Of a DNA stretch of 64,000 nucleotides, positions 47,150 through 57,867 are shown piece after piece. The translations under genes were made by a program, and so were the position numbers. The DNA lies in the NCBI GenBank assembly GCA_019321725.1, contig CM033114.1, positions 17,402,278 to 17,466,277 of the forward strand. Reading direction: 5' to 3'. Position 1 is the first letter of the stretch. Every line of letters starts with the position of its first letter. The DNA is from Paulownia fortunei. Lineage: Eukaryota > Streptophyta > Magnoliopsida > Lamiales > Paulowniaceae. The notes under the pieces were generated by a model that saw nothing but the letters and a program-made list of their open reading frames with translations, was not told where the DNA came from and did no database searches.

Positions 47150-47506
47150 AATGCATCTACTGCAAAGAAAATTTATAAAATCGAGTAAGAAAAAGACTTC
47201 TCCAACCATTAAAATCATACAAAAAGATGACTATTGTGACTATAAATTTATGGAAGAACTTATTTAGTTATATGATATATTTTTAAATTATCATTGAATT
47301 TAGTTCTTAAATATTTTTATTTAATCTATCAATCTATACTAACTGAAAATAAAATATTTAGAAGTACTTTTTCTTTTTAATTAATTAAGTATTTAATTAA
47401 TTTTAATTTAATCATAAAAATACCTTCTGACATTTAAGTTATTAAATAGTATAATTATTTTAGTTAACTTATATAAATCACTGTCAACGCACGTATTTCT
47501 TACTAA
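47150..47506 (+). repeat. Helitron 3' terminal region, left arm
   Basis: This part is matched by the reverse complement of 53639-53995, for example ATCATTGAATTTAGTT, AAATATTTTTATTTAATC, ACTAACTGAAAATA and the closing TTATATAAATCACTGTCAAC. Divergence is moderate. Confidence 0.8.
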
Positions 47507-48826
47507 TATATTAAAAAGAGTGAAAGGTCACTTATCTAAATTAAATTAACTTAAATTAAATGCACACACACAAAATTCTTTTTATCTCTAAAATATAAGA
47601 AAATAATATCATATGTATCTGCACAACATCATCGTAGCATTGAGTTCGTTAATCTTGTTATTAAGTTACCTAAGAAATTATGAATCAAGAAAACTAACCA
47701 GTATCTATCATCTTCCTAAGACCTCTAAGCCTCCACTTATTAATTTATGAAGTATGGCATGAATCAAATTATAAAATCACTGAACTTACCAACACAGCAA
47801 TTGGTAATAGAAATCTTAAGTTTCCTATTCTCTTCTACTGTAGCTGCCCACTTTTACCATTTTCATTCATTCTTTCTCATACTTAGCCCTTATTTCTTCT
47901 CGTCTTTGCCGCTGCGCCGCCGCCTCCTCTCTCTCTTACCCTTTTTGGTTTAAATAATGACGTACTCAATTATAATTGAAATTAAAAAAAAAAAAAACAA
48001 ACTTAGATGGTCTAGTCAATTAGGACCAAGTCCATGAGTTTAAAAGTTTTATCAATATATTTGTAAAGATGAACAGTTTAATTAAACTCAAAAAATATTA
48101 AATTTTAGCCTAAAAAGGTGTAAGAACCTTTGAAACAAAAAATACACGAGTGGCTCGTGAGGTTCATGTCTCAAGTAATATTTATAAATATTTCATCCAT
48201 ATCACTTTAAAAATAGATCATTTTACATTAAGATATTCACATCTCTCGCTCTATCATTGATTGGTATCCATGCGTGAAAATTCATAACTATTTGTTCATT
48301 ATCACATATGAGACCCTTTCACCTATTGCTTCATCTGAGGAAGAACCATGATGAGAAAAATTTCGAACATTCGAGAAGGTATGAAGTGAGACCACATCAA
48401 ATGCCATATGATCAACTCAATCAAGGACGATGAGTGCCATGCCTCAATACTTTAGGATAGATTTTTGTCAAAATACAATATCTTAGGAGAAGTGAATGTA
48501 AATAACTTTATATGCCGATGTTATTTAAATAAAATATAATTATAAAAAGGTCAATATGTTGTTTGCAACTAAACAAACCATTCAATCGATTATGTGATAA
48601 TTCATTCAAATAATCAAATTCTTAAAAGTATGGAGATTTGAAAGGTGCAGTGAAAGTTATTTGGGTATAAACTATAATGTATTGTAGGGAGTCGATGTAG
48701 TCCCGAGAGTTGAATATCAGCTAGATAAAGATTTTCATCTTTTTGTTTGCTATTTCTTTTTTTTCATTAAAATCATCATCGCATGTCTAGAAATGAATAG
48801 GGATAAAAGACGAAAGACTTCCATCT
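47507..48826. other. spacer, nothing recognised
   Basis: A GC-richer patch with CCGCTGCGCCGCCGCCTCC at about 47909 stands out from the AT-rich surroundings, and the plus frame around it (47747-47953) is open for 68 codons, but the predicted peptide is low in information and matches no family I know. From 48000 to 48826 there is only AT-rich single-copy-looking sequence. Confidence 0.4.
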
Positions 48827-48986
48827 AACTCAACTAAAATTAGTCTACAACTCTAAAGAAATAAAAATCATTTTTTTTTTAACTCAACTAAAATTAGTCT
48901 ACAACTCTAAAAAAGTAAAAATCACTTTTTGTAGCTCAATTAAAATTAGTCTACAACTCAAACAAATCAAAATCATTTTCTAAGTT
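48827..48986. repeat. three tandem copies of a 52-54 bp unit
   Basis: AACTCAACTAAAATTAGTCT recurs at 48827 and 48881 and, slightly changed (AGCTCAATTAAAATTAGTCT), at 48933, each followed by ACAACTC, an A-rich run and AAATCA-TTTT. From here to 49297 nothing else is recognised. Confidence 0.85.
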
Positions 48987-49297
48987 ATCTCAAACAACAC
49001 CTTGCTTGCTCATGCATTTCCTAATTCACCATATGTATCCTTAGTCCTTGTTTCTGGAGAGCTTCTTCATTGGTCAAGCTTTCAAGATATCCACAACAAT
49101 ATTTTCCTTTCTTATGTGTTGTATAACATGTTTTTAATTTTAATGTTAAATTTCCTTCCATATACTTTGAACATTAGCCGAGAAAGCCAAAATTTCGTCA
49201 GGATAATTGAATTATTTTATTTAACTCCTTATCCAATAGAATATAACCATATGTGTATATATAGAACAAATAGTACATATGGCCATATACAGAACTA

Positions 49298-51101
49298 CTA
49301 CTTGTTTTTCAAAGTACTTGGAGCTAACTTTTGAATCATTTCAAGAAGAGCAGGATTGTCCTCCTCCTTCCCGAGTAGATCAAGAAGCAAGGCAAACGTA
49401 GGCGGATTTGGGGAGAATCCTTCAGCACCCATTTTCTCAAGAAACTTTGCTGCATCATCATATTCACACCCCATTAGATTTCCTTGAATAATACAATTGT
49501 AGGTAACTTCATCCGGCAACAAACTTGCGTGTTCCATTTTCAAGAGAAGATCTTTAGCTTCCTCAAGTAGCCCATTTTGACAGCATCCTTTTATCAGGAT
49601 ATTGTAGGTTACCACATTAGGTTTCAATCCTTTAGTAGGGAGATCACTAAAAATAGCTTGAGCTAAATGAAGTCTTTTAGCTTTGCAGAATTCATCCATG
49701 ATGATACTGTAGTAAGCAATATGAAGATGTTCTCCTTTGTGCTCCAATGCATCCAACAACGACAATGCTCGTTCAGCATGCCCGTTCTTACACAGTCCAT
49801 CCAACAAGTTACAATAAGTATAGAAGTCTGGCTTTAGCCCAGCAGATTGTAACTCATCAAAAAGCTTTAGTGCAGAAGAACATCTGCCACCACGAAACAG
49901 CCCCTGTAATAGAGAGCTATATGTAACCACATTGGGCTTCAACCCTTTACGGGACATCTCGTGAAAGAGATGCATGCCATCGTCTATCTTCATGTTCCTG
50001 CAATATCCATTGATTAAAATGTTATAGCTGCGAATAGTAGGAGCAATGTTCTTGCTAGCCATTGAATCAAAAACATTCCTAGCTTCATCCAGTCATCCTT
50101 GCAAACAATATCCATCCATCAACGAATTGTAAGAGACTACATCGGGAACCACATTTTTCTGCATCATGATTTGGAGTACATCTTCGGCTTCATCCACCAA
50201 CCCTTCCTTACAGAAAGCATCAATCAGGGAATTGAATGTCAGAAGATTTGGATATATTTTGAAGTCCATCAATAATACCTTAACTTCTCTCCACCTACTC
50301 AAATTACATAAACCACAAATCAAAGCAGTGTAAGTGACAACATCAGGTCTGATGCCTTTTTCAGACATTTCATGAATCTAACATTCTATCCTTACATAAG
50401 CCGTCAATAACCATGCTATATACATGGGTGTCGGGCTTACAACTCCCTTTTTGCATTACTCTGAGCAGTTCAATTGCCACTGCCATGTTGCCCGCCTTGC
50501 AAAGACCATCAATCACAGTCCCATAAGCAACGACATTTAGCTCACACAGCCTTTCTCTAACTATCTTCCTAAACAATTCTTGCGCCACAGTAATCCTGTT
50601 TTCTCGAAACAAACCCTTCAATAAGGTGCCAAAAGTGATTGCATTGGGAACACAACCGCGCTTGAAGAACCAACCCAGAATGGAAAACCCGAAATCGACC
50701 CGGTTAGAAAGGCAATAACTGTTAATAGCAATGTTCATAGTATATTCATTAACTGAAATCCCCAAATTGCAGATATCTTTGAAAACACAAATGGCAGCGG
50801 AATACTCTTTCAAATTGACCACACGAGAAAGCAATTGAGTAAATTGTTTCACACTAGGAAAAGGCCTCATTCTGGCCATATTCTCATACAAACTAAGAGC
50901 ATCACTCAACCCATTAATATTTCCCAGCTCAAGCTTGATTTTCTCACGGGAATTGCAATTTGCAACAGATTTTGTACCGAAACAACGAAAAACAGAGAGA
51001 AAGAGAAGTGGGTTTCGAGTGGGAAAATTGAAATTACCTGATTTAGAACAAAATCTGGAAGAAGGAAGAAACTGACCCAAACAAAAGGCCTTTATCTTCA
51101 T
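49298..51101 (-). pseudogene. P-class (Rf-like) pentatricopeptide repeat protein, two lesions
   Basis: PPR proteins bind organelle RNA; this P-class, restorer-of-fertility-like type usually acts in mitochondria. The start ATG at 51099-51101 opens an Arg/Ser/Phe-rich N-terminus (LPSSRFCSKSGNFNFPTRN) suited to organelle import. About 14-15 consecutive 35-residue repeats follow, such as ELNVVAYGTVIDGLCKAGN, PDVVTYTALICGLC, PNLLTFNSLIDAFCKEGLVD and PNVVTYNILIKGCCQNGLLE, ending at 49298. There is no DYW or E domain and no intron. At about 50370 a short deletion, of about the length encoding ALDLF, shifts the frame (LDS followed by HEMSEKG). At 50090-50092 a TGA replaces a codon between GYCLQG and LDEARNVF. 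All else is intact at about 600 codons, so the gene died recently or is damaged by sequence error. Confidence 0.9.
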
Positions 51102-51560
51102 TCTTTACTGCGTGAAAAACTCGGGCAGCAGACTCGTTTGGGACTACGAGAAGAATTTTTTCTGTCGAATTAAATAGGAATCTTAGTTATCTACAAATGT
51201 TTTATATGTTTATTCAATTAAATCTACATGTGTGTAATAAATTTAGGTAGGTTGTATTTTTTATTAACCTTGTTTTTGTAAATAAATCATTAAGAATAAA
51301 AGGACAATACTTGAATATGACTACGGTTTGTAAAAGAAATGGTCGGAATTAAAAATAATTTTAGATAGTAATAATAATCAAATACAGTTGAAAAAAACAA
51401 AAACAACATTTTTATCATATTTTATTATTAAAAATATTATTTTGGCAATCCAAGCATTTCTGAACTTCTTTCTTTTCAATTTTAATATCATTAGTAGTTT
51501 TGTTTTTTATTGGATTTTATTTTGTTTTGTTTTGTTTTGGGTTTTTCTAATCAACAATTG
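51102..51560. other. region upstream of the PPR gene
   Basis: This should hold the PPR promoter (read leftward). It is AT-rich, with TTTTGTTTTG runs near 51520, but no single TATA element can be preferred. The first 45 bases upstream of the ATG are the part matched by the scrap at 54001. Confidence 0.4.
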
Positions 51561-52085
51561 ATGCAGGCTTCCATTCAAGTTTGAGGGCGTTTAGTGGACT
51601 TTGAAGGAATTTAAATATTGGATAGCAAACTCAAAACTCAGTTCAACAAACTGGGATAGAGAATCTAAGCTGCAACTTCATTCTCTTCATGTCACAACAT
51701 AAAAACTCTGTCCAACAATAGCAACAACTTTAATTTTCCTCAAGGTAGGCATGAAAATGTTGGACAACAATATACGTTGAACCAAAAATGCCGCCATACC
51801 CTGGCCCTCATGAGTTCATTCCTTCAATAATTCACCGACGAAGAGGCCGATGAAAACAATCAGTGACCATCCTGCAGGTTCATCTTGCAATTTCAGGGAA
51901 GTGTTTCTTTATCTGACGATGTTTTATGTGGCTGCATTGGGGACAATGCATATTTTGAGTTTGGGGGTATTGAAGCATTTTCATTGTTTCCTTAGGCTTA
52001 AATTTAGATGTTTATTTTCTTTAGGCTTAAAAATTAAAAAAAGAAAACAAAAACAAAAACAAAAACAAAAACAAAAACAAAGTAT
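51561..52085 (+). mobile_element. remnant of a Ty3/gypsy 3' tail
   Basis: Phrases typical of Tat/Athila tails occur twice: TTCAAGTTTGAGGGCG at about 51575 and GGGGACAATGCATATTTTGA, GTTTGGGGGTATTGAAGC at 51940-51976, the latter in polypurine-tract form. An (ACAAAA)n run follows at about 52041-52079. No LTR start of the TGATAAG type or pol sequence is left. Confidence 0.45.
52041..52079. repeat. (CAAAAA)n simple repeat
   Basis: About six perfect six-base units of ACAAAA. Confidence 0.9.
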
Positions 52086-53638
52086 TGGTTTTTCATATCA
52101 CCATTAATGCTAAGAAAATTGATAGACTTGACTCCGTTATGAATATTTTTTTTAAATTCAAAAACTATATTAAAAATAAAGTATATTTGACATTTGTACG
52201 TGTGTAAATATCATATTCAATTTCACAATTTTATCACTTCTATCAAACACTAATTGTAAATGGATATTATAATTAAAATAAATATATAGAATGATTATAG
52301 AGACATCTTTTTAAATTTGACTTAATTACAAATACCTCCTTTAATTGAATAATTATGCTTGACACTTCTATGAATCATTTTATAAAGGCATGAGACTACT
52401 AAGATTACCTTTGGCGTCTATCAATTTTGATCAATTTTTAGATAAATTGGAGTTTTAACTCTGGAAAAAAAACTTCTTGAAGCACATACAATACATATAT
52501 ATGTAAAAAATACTTTTTTATTGAAAAAGTTCTTGATACACATGGAAAAATAAAAATATTAAGACACATGCCCTTCTGCCGTACATGTGCATTGCATGTG
52601 CCTGCTGACCTAATGCAATGCAATTTTATTCACCTATTCTTCTTTCTCTTTTCAATTTTTTTCTTTTCTCTTGATTCTAAATTTTATTTTTTATCAACTC
52701 CGAAGATTTTTAGAGCAATTTATTTAAATATAAGGGTTTCAAATCCATAATAACAAATACATTGAGTTTATATGGATAATGTCATAAAATAATAGTAAAC
52801 TTCTATTTTGAACTATTTTTGGAGTTATTGTGGTAGATTTCAAATTCATCTTATAAGTAGTCATTTAAAATTAATCATTCAAATTCAAATCTTTCCATCC
52901 AATTCAAATCCTTCCATCCAAACACAACCTAAGAAAATATAAAATTCATTGAGTAAACACTTCATTTGTTTTGTTTAACTTTACCTTCAATTTCTCAAAA
53001 AATTTAATTGACTTTAGATTTATACAACAGAATCACAAAAAAATAAATAAATTAAGAACTAATACTATTTTATTCATGACTTTATTCCATTGTCAGTATT
53101 TTATAAATTAAAGATGAGAAGAATATAAAATATTTATAAAATCAAATAAAAGAGGATAACTCAAATTGTCATGCTCAAATAGAAGAAGACTAGTGCATAA
53201 GAAATATAATAGTCACAGCCAGTAGAGTAAGAATTTACTTTGTATACTTAGGTTTTAAATAATCAGTAGTTTTGTTTTTAAAAAATTATTTTTATAATTT
53301 TATCTTTAGACACGCTAACTATATAGTAAATATAGATCATTATGTTTACTCAAATTTGGCAGCCACATTAAACCAACTATTTGTTTAAATTTTTTGTAAT
53401 TGAAATTTGTTTGGGAGCTTAGTTGCTTTTGGTTTAGTTACATATATGTTTGTTTTCACAGTTTTTTTTTTTTTTTTTTTTAAATTTTTACAAAGGTGAA
53501 AGATGAGGTGACCTACATATAACACATTATATACATAACATTTTTATCTATTTAAGTCATTTGGTTATCAAACTTTATTTATTTATTAAATTATGGATAA
53601 TAATGTTATTTCCTTCCATACATACATACATATATATA
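52086..53638. other. AT-rich spacer
   Basis: No gene recognised. Two near-identical phrases, AATTCAAATCTTTCCATCCA and AATTCAAATCCTTCCATCCA, with ACACAACCTAAG after them (52884-52932) look like the end of a MITE, but no partner end was found. A T-run of about 20 lies at 53462-53481 and a (CATA)n tract at 53616-53632. Confidence 0.4.
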
Positions 53639-53995
53639 CTAGCTAGAAGCACGTGCGTTCCACGTTATTCATATAAGTTTACTAAAATAATTATATTAAT
53701 TAATAACTAAAAAGTTAAAAGTAATTTTTATAAGTAAAAAATATTAATTAAATACTTAATTAACGAAAAACAAAATATTTCAAGGTACTATTTTCAGTTA
53801 GCATAGATCGATATGGATGATTAAATAAAAATATTTAAAAAACTAAATTCAATGATAATTTTAAAAAAATATTTAACTAAATTTTTTACATAAATTTGTG
53901 ATCACAGTAGTCATCCTTCTGTTTGATTTTGACGAGTGGATAAGCATTCTTCTGACTTGATTTCATGAATTTTCTTTACATTAGATGAACAGTAT
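53639..53995 (-). mobile_element. 3' end of a second Helitron of the same family (inverted)
   Basis: On the minus strand the sequence ends ACGTGGAACGCACGTGCTTC-TAGCTAG followed by T. The hairpin ACGTG-loop-CACGT and the CTAG|T end are both present. The preceding roughly 340 bases match 47150-47506 in reverse complement. The 5' end, expected at higher coordinates, was not found, so the element is incomplete or its start has decayed. Confidence 0.7.
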
Positions 53996-54000
53996 ATATG

Positions 54001-54052
54001 AATTTATCTTCATTGTTTACTGTGGGAATAACTCAGCAACAGATTCGATTGG
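54001..54052 (-). pseudogene. scrap matching the PPR gene start
   Basis: TTTATCTTCATTGTTTACTG at 54003 and the following AACTCAGCAACAGATTCGATTGG match the plus-strand text of the PPR gene around its start codon (51091-51141) with about eight changes. It includes the equivalent of the ATG (CAT at 54009-54015) and its 5' flank, but very few codons. It lies immediately inside the second Helitron end, in the same relative strand. A shorter match, CTGAAATTCCCAAATTGC at 54079, resembles 50754 but may be chance. Confidence 0.6.
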
Positions 54053-54424
54053 TAATAAAAAAGGGAATCATCTTTACTGAAATTCCCAAATTGCTAGTAC
54101 GTAGGAAGTGAAGTTATTGCGGAACATAAAAATACTATTTTTAAATTATAATAAACCTTTCTAACAATTGATACATTTATAAATAAATAAATTTTATAAT
54201 ATTTTCAATCAACAGTAAGCAAATAACTTTTCAATAAATAATAGGTTTTAAATTGAAATTTTGGCAAGTGGAGTAATACTTATCAAGTTTAAAATGGGTT
54301 AGAAAATAACCCCCTGAGCTATGGTTGATAGTTGATGGTTAAAGTAAGGGTAGAATGACATTTTTGCCCTTATCTCTAGACTAATTGGATTTTTGTGTTG
54401 TTTGCAATTGTACTTTTACATATA

Positions 54425-54790
54425 ATTCTAATGCTTGTTCTAAAATTTTATTTTACATGATTCACTATTATATAATTGTCCCAACAAGTCATATTTCAAA
54501 CTTCAGATTTATCTTAATGACGAAGAAACATACTTTATAAACATCGATCACTACATGATGCTAGTATCAATTTAAATTTATATTTCATCAAAAAGAAAAT
54601 TTGATGTTCAAGATAATTACTACCTCATTTTTCATTATATTTGAGTTTGTAATGTTTTTTGAATTTATGAAATAAAAGTTTTAGGTATTATTCATTAGAT
54701 GTGAATTTGTAACATTCTTTAGTTCTTAGTGTAGTCTAGCTCTAGGTAGTTTTGGTAGGTTATTGATTTAAATTTTAATACTAAATGGAT
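54425..54790 (+). repeat. diverged direct repeat, copy 1
   Basis: Shares ordered phrases with 56037-56400: TTTAATGCTTGTTC-like start, CATACTTTATAAAC, GACCACTACAT-like ATCACTACATGATGCTAG, GAAAATTTGATGTT, CTACCTCATTTTTCATTA, GAGTTTGTAAT and TAGGTTATT at the end. About 365 bp. Confidence 0.75.
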
Positions 54791-55269
54791 GATAATAAAA
54801 TAATTGAAGTCTAATACAATGGACTGTTTCTTACTCTTTCAAGAAATTAGACTAGAAATAAGAAACATAAAAATCATGTGGTAGAATACGTGTAATTGGA
54901 CTTCTCACCAAACTTGAATTAAAATACGCTGTCAATTCAAGAGCTATGACTGAGAGAAGTATACCTTAGGCCAGAACATTGCCACCCCCAGTAAACAATG
55001 AGCAACATCTAGAAGAGATTTTTATAGCCAATGGGACTTTCACTAAAGGTAAAGCGGCCACTCAAGATGTTTTATAACTTGAGAGAATAAGACACCCTTA
55101 GAATTGTGGAATAGCAAAAACCTACTTTACGCAATTTCTGCATATGAAATTGTACAAAAAAGATTGAAAATTTCAACCACAATCATAAGTGTATCTATTT
55201 GTGGGATATCTCAAAAGCACAAGAAGAGATTTCTTTTATAATCTTCAAGATTAAAAAGTAATTGTGTGG

Positions 55270-55615
55270 ACAAATGCCACCTATCTTCCGAATATTTTTA
55301 TGATAAATTTCAAACCTTAAAATTATAATAGATGAGTTACTTTGTGATGGGATCAAACCATAATCAACTTGAGTTGTTGGACAACATACCTAGAAAACTA
55401 TCAGCTCTGATTAAAACAGCATCCCACCTCAAAATAGTTGAAGGCCTACTAGACTACTAGCTCACTACAAAGAAAAGGGAGGGGCACAAGTTATACTTTT
55501 CGACAATGGTAAGGATGATTAATTGATATACAAGCATATAATGGAAGATTCTAATAAAGAGAAATGACAAGAGGTTATGAACCAAGAAATAGAGTCTATG
55601 TACTCCAATGACAAG
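55270..55615 (+). pseudogene. copia fragment ending in a pre-RT block
   Basis: Near 55535-55600 the sequence reads HIMEDSNKEK-stop-QEVMNQEIESMYSN, the start of copia RT (usual form KEKWQEAMNQEIESMYSN). The preceding 250 bases contain text such as ISALIKTASHLK that could be gag of the same element, but I cannot place it. The block AATGACAAGAGGTTATGAAC is duplicated at 55562 and 55607. Confidence 0.6.
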
Positions 55616-55639
55616 AGGTTATGAACCAATAAATATATT

Positions 55640-56036
55640 AATATTTTGTTAGTTTAAGATGAATGATTAGAAGTGATTTTTTTTTTATAATTGAGTGATT
55701 ATATATAATTTTTTTGAAATGTGTGTGATTAAAAGTGAATTTTTCGTATAATTAAGTGACTAAAAATATATATTTTTAATACTGAATTGACTATATATGC
55801 ATTTTTTGAAAATTAAGTGACTATTGTGTAACTCTCAAGAAAGTTTGGCGTCCAAATATGCATTTTGCCGGCGTCCAAATATGCATATTGAAAATATGTA
55901 ATTTTTTTAATTATTCTCTTATGGTTTAATCATTAGACTTCAAAGGAAATAACTAGCTAACAAGATTACTTAAGGCTTTTACTCTAAATATTCAAAAACA
56001 TTACGAAACTCATTTTTTATTTTTTATTTTTAATTA
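55640..56036. other. AT-rich region with short GTGACTA repeats
   Basis: ATTAAGTGACTA or close variants recur at about 55696, 55752 and 55809, spaced 56-57 bp, with T-rich text between. GGCGTCCAAATATGCAT occurs twice (55847, 55870). No gene. Confidence 0.6.
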
Positions 56037-56400
56037 TATGATTTTAATGCTTGTTCCAATAGTTCTTTTTTTTTTTTTTTCACGATTCACTATTTCCCAA
56101 CCTATTATATTTTAGAGTTCAGAGTTTAGATCAATTTATCCAAAATAATGAGCAGCCATACTTTATAAACTTTGACCACTACATATTGCTAGCATTTGAG
56201 TTAAAATGAAGTTAGTTCCCTCATCAGAAAGAAAATTTGATGTTGAATAATTGCTACCTCATTTTTCATTAACTGTGAGTTTGCTATATTTTTTAATATA
56301 TGAAATAGAAGGTTTAGGTAATTTTCATTAAGTATGAGTTTGTAATATTTTCTCATTTCTAGAGCTGAATGTACTTTTGATAGGTTATTAATTTTGAGTC
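56037..56400 (+). repeat. diverged direct repeat, copy 2
   Basis: Partner of 54425-54790. Together the two flank about 1.25 kb that includes a copia RT scrap. Confidence 0.75.
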
Positions 56401-56439
56401 CAATACTTAGAACATCAATCTATTCCCTTTGATCACTAA

Positions 56440-57867
56440 AGTCACGCCCCAAATTCGGATGCAACATAAATCCCTCAAATATTGAATCATTGCATGTGCT
56501 TATTTCCAAATCTTAGTGCAAGTGGAAAACTTTCAGTAAACTCTTTTTAGGTAAAGGTACAAGACATCAAATCCCACAAAAAAATATTCAAATGAAAAGA
56601 AAATAATATTATCAATGGGTTTATATAAGACAATCCTCAAAATCCTAAAAAAATTATCTACCAAGCAAAGAGCGCCAAGTCTCCAAAAATTACGAAATTA
56701 AATTCCTAACTCTCAAACTAAATTTATCTTAGCTGAAAAGTAGATTATCTAAAAGAAAAAATATTAGCAAGACGTGAGTTGCATACTCAATAAGTTGCTC
56801 ATGACATTCTCTATTGAATCATTCAAAATCAATACGATAATATATACAATATAAAATGACTATAAGTGGTCAAAGAATATTAACATAAAGTTCAATAATT
56901 TTTATTTATCCAAATCAAATAAACATACACAACCGCTATGGCTACTATTATCGGTTGTGGCATGGAGGTTAGTTAAATAGATATCCACGAATAAATATTC
57001 TAATTGTATTCAGACTAGTGACAAATAAAATAGTCGGAAGTAACTTCTAACCAACAATTATAGGTATATCTGAAAGCTAAAAAATAATACATGCTCGTAC
57101 AGTCAAAAAAGAATTGTAAAAGCACACTTCCTTGCATGATCTATAAATAATTTATTTTTATGCTTGATCCTATCTTTTTAAAAATAACTTATTATCTTTA
57201 AAAAAATTAATTTTTATCAAAGTCAATTCCATGACGATGAGCTAACTCATTAAAAATCTTAAAACGATAAACATTAGATATATTCTAGTATTTTAAGAAA
57301 ATAAAATCAGAGAGTATCAAGAATCAACTTACTGCAAAATTTCAAAACTCATCATATGACAGGACCTTTACTCTGTGCGTTCTCAACTAAATTTAAAATA
57401 ACAGAATAATAGTGCATAATTAGCTAACAACTTTGAAAAATCAAGTATTAAACTAACAAATTAGGAAACTATTGATTTTGTATTTCTATGTGAGAGTCCA
57501 AATCAAATGCTTAATGGAAAGTTTTCAATTCGGTAAGCTAACCTTGGCAACCACAAAGCAAATGTCAAGATTTCCGTCAACGAGGATCTGGTTCTACAAT
57601 ATCTTTCTTTTCTTTTTTGTTTATTTTTAATCAACGAGGTATTTATACATTAGATCAACATTAAATCCCTCAAGCTTTTGACATAAACTACTAGAGTCTT
57701 ATTTTACTTTGACCAATTATTTTCAAAGTCTTAATGGCCCAACAATTGTAATAGTTCATATACCCATTAAAATAAAAAAAAATATCCTTAATAAAATTAA
57801 ATAAAATTACTTAATATAAGCCTAATAACAAAAATTGGAATTCTTAAGAAAGAATTGGGGGATCGCA
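56440..57867 (+). repeat. solo-LTR-like sequence (about 1.4 kb)
   Basis: The left end GTCACGCCCCAAATTCGGAT and the right end AATTGGGGGATCGCA form an imperfect inverted pair of the GTCACGCCCC...GGGGTGTGAC kind found on some plant Ty3/gypsy LTRs. A TATATAAG near 56623 would be the promoter. No pol sequence lies on either side. Family not determined. Confidence 0.5.

Larger units (their letters stand above)
39668..47506 (+). mobile_element. putative non-autonomous Helitron, AT-rich, about 7.8 kb
   Basis: The 5' end reads A|TCTATACTATACTTAAAAGTG, the usual TCTATACTATATTAAAAG-like start of plant Helitrons following a host A. The 3' end reads CACGTATTTCTTACTAA|T, that is CTRR followed by a host T. 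A second copy of the same 3' region, inverted, ends at 53639 with the better preserved hairpin ACGTG-GAACG-CACGT eight bases before CTAG|T. No Rep/helicase codons exist inside, and no long open frame. The interior consists of diverged repeats about 1.5 kb long, one pair of which has been duplicated recently. Helitron identity is inferred from the ends. Confidence 0.6.

Noticed and set aside
47747..47953. 68-codon plus-strand frame with a GC-rich patch (CCGCTGCGCCGCCGCC)
   Set aside because: The predicted peptide is Phe/Leu/Ser-rich low-complexity text with no family resemblance; the GC patch alone does not make a gene.
48827..48986. Regular repeats that could suggest a CRISPR-like array
   Set aside because: The units are contiguous, without unique spacers, and the DNA is plant nuclear.
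49002..49334. 110-codon plus-strand frame overlapping the PPR 3' end
   Set aside because: Hydrophobic AT-driven text with no family resemblance, and it overlaps the real coding end on the other strand.
52884..52932. MITE end with TTCCATCCAAACACAACC
   Set aside because: A common plant motif, but the partner end is missing, so no element boundaries can be supported.
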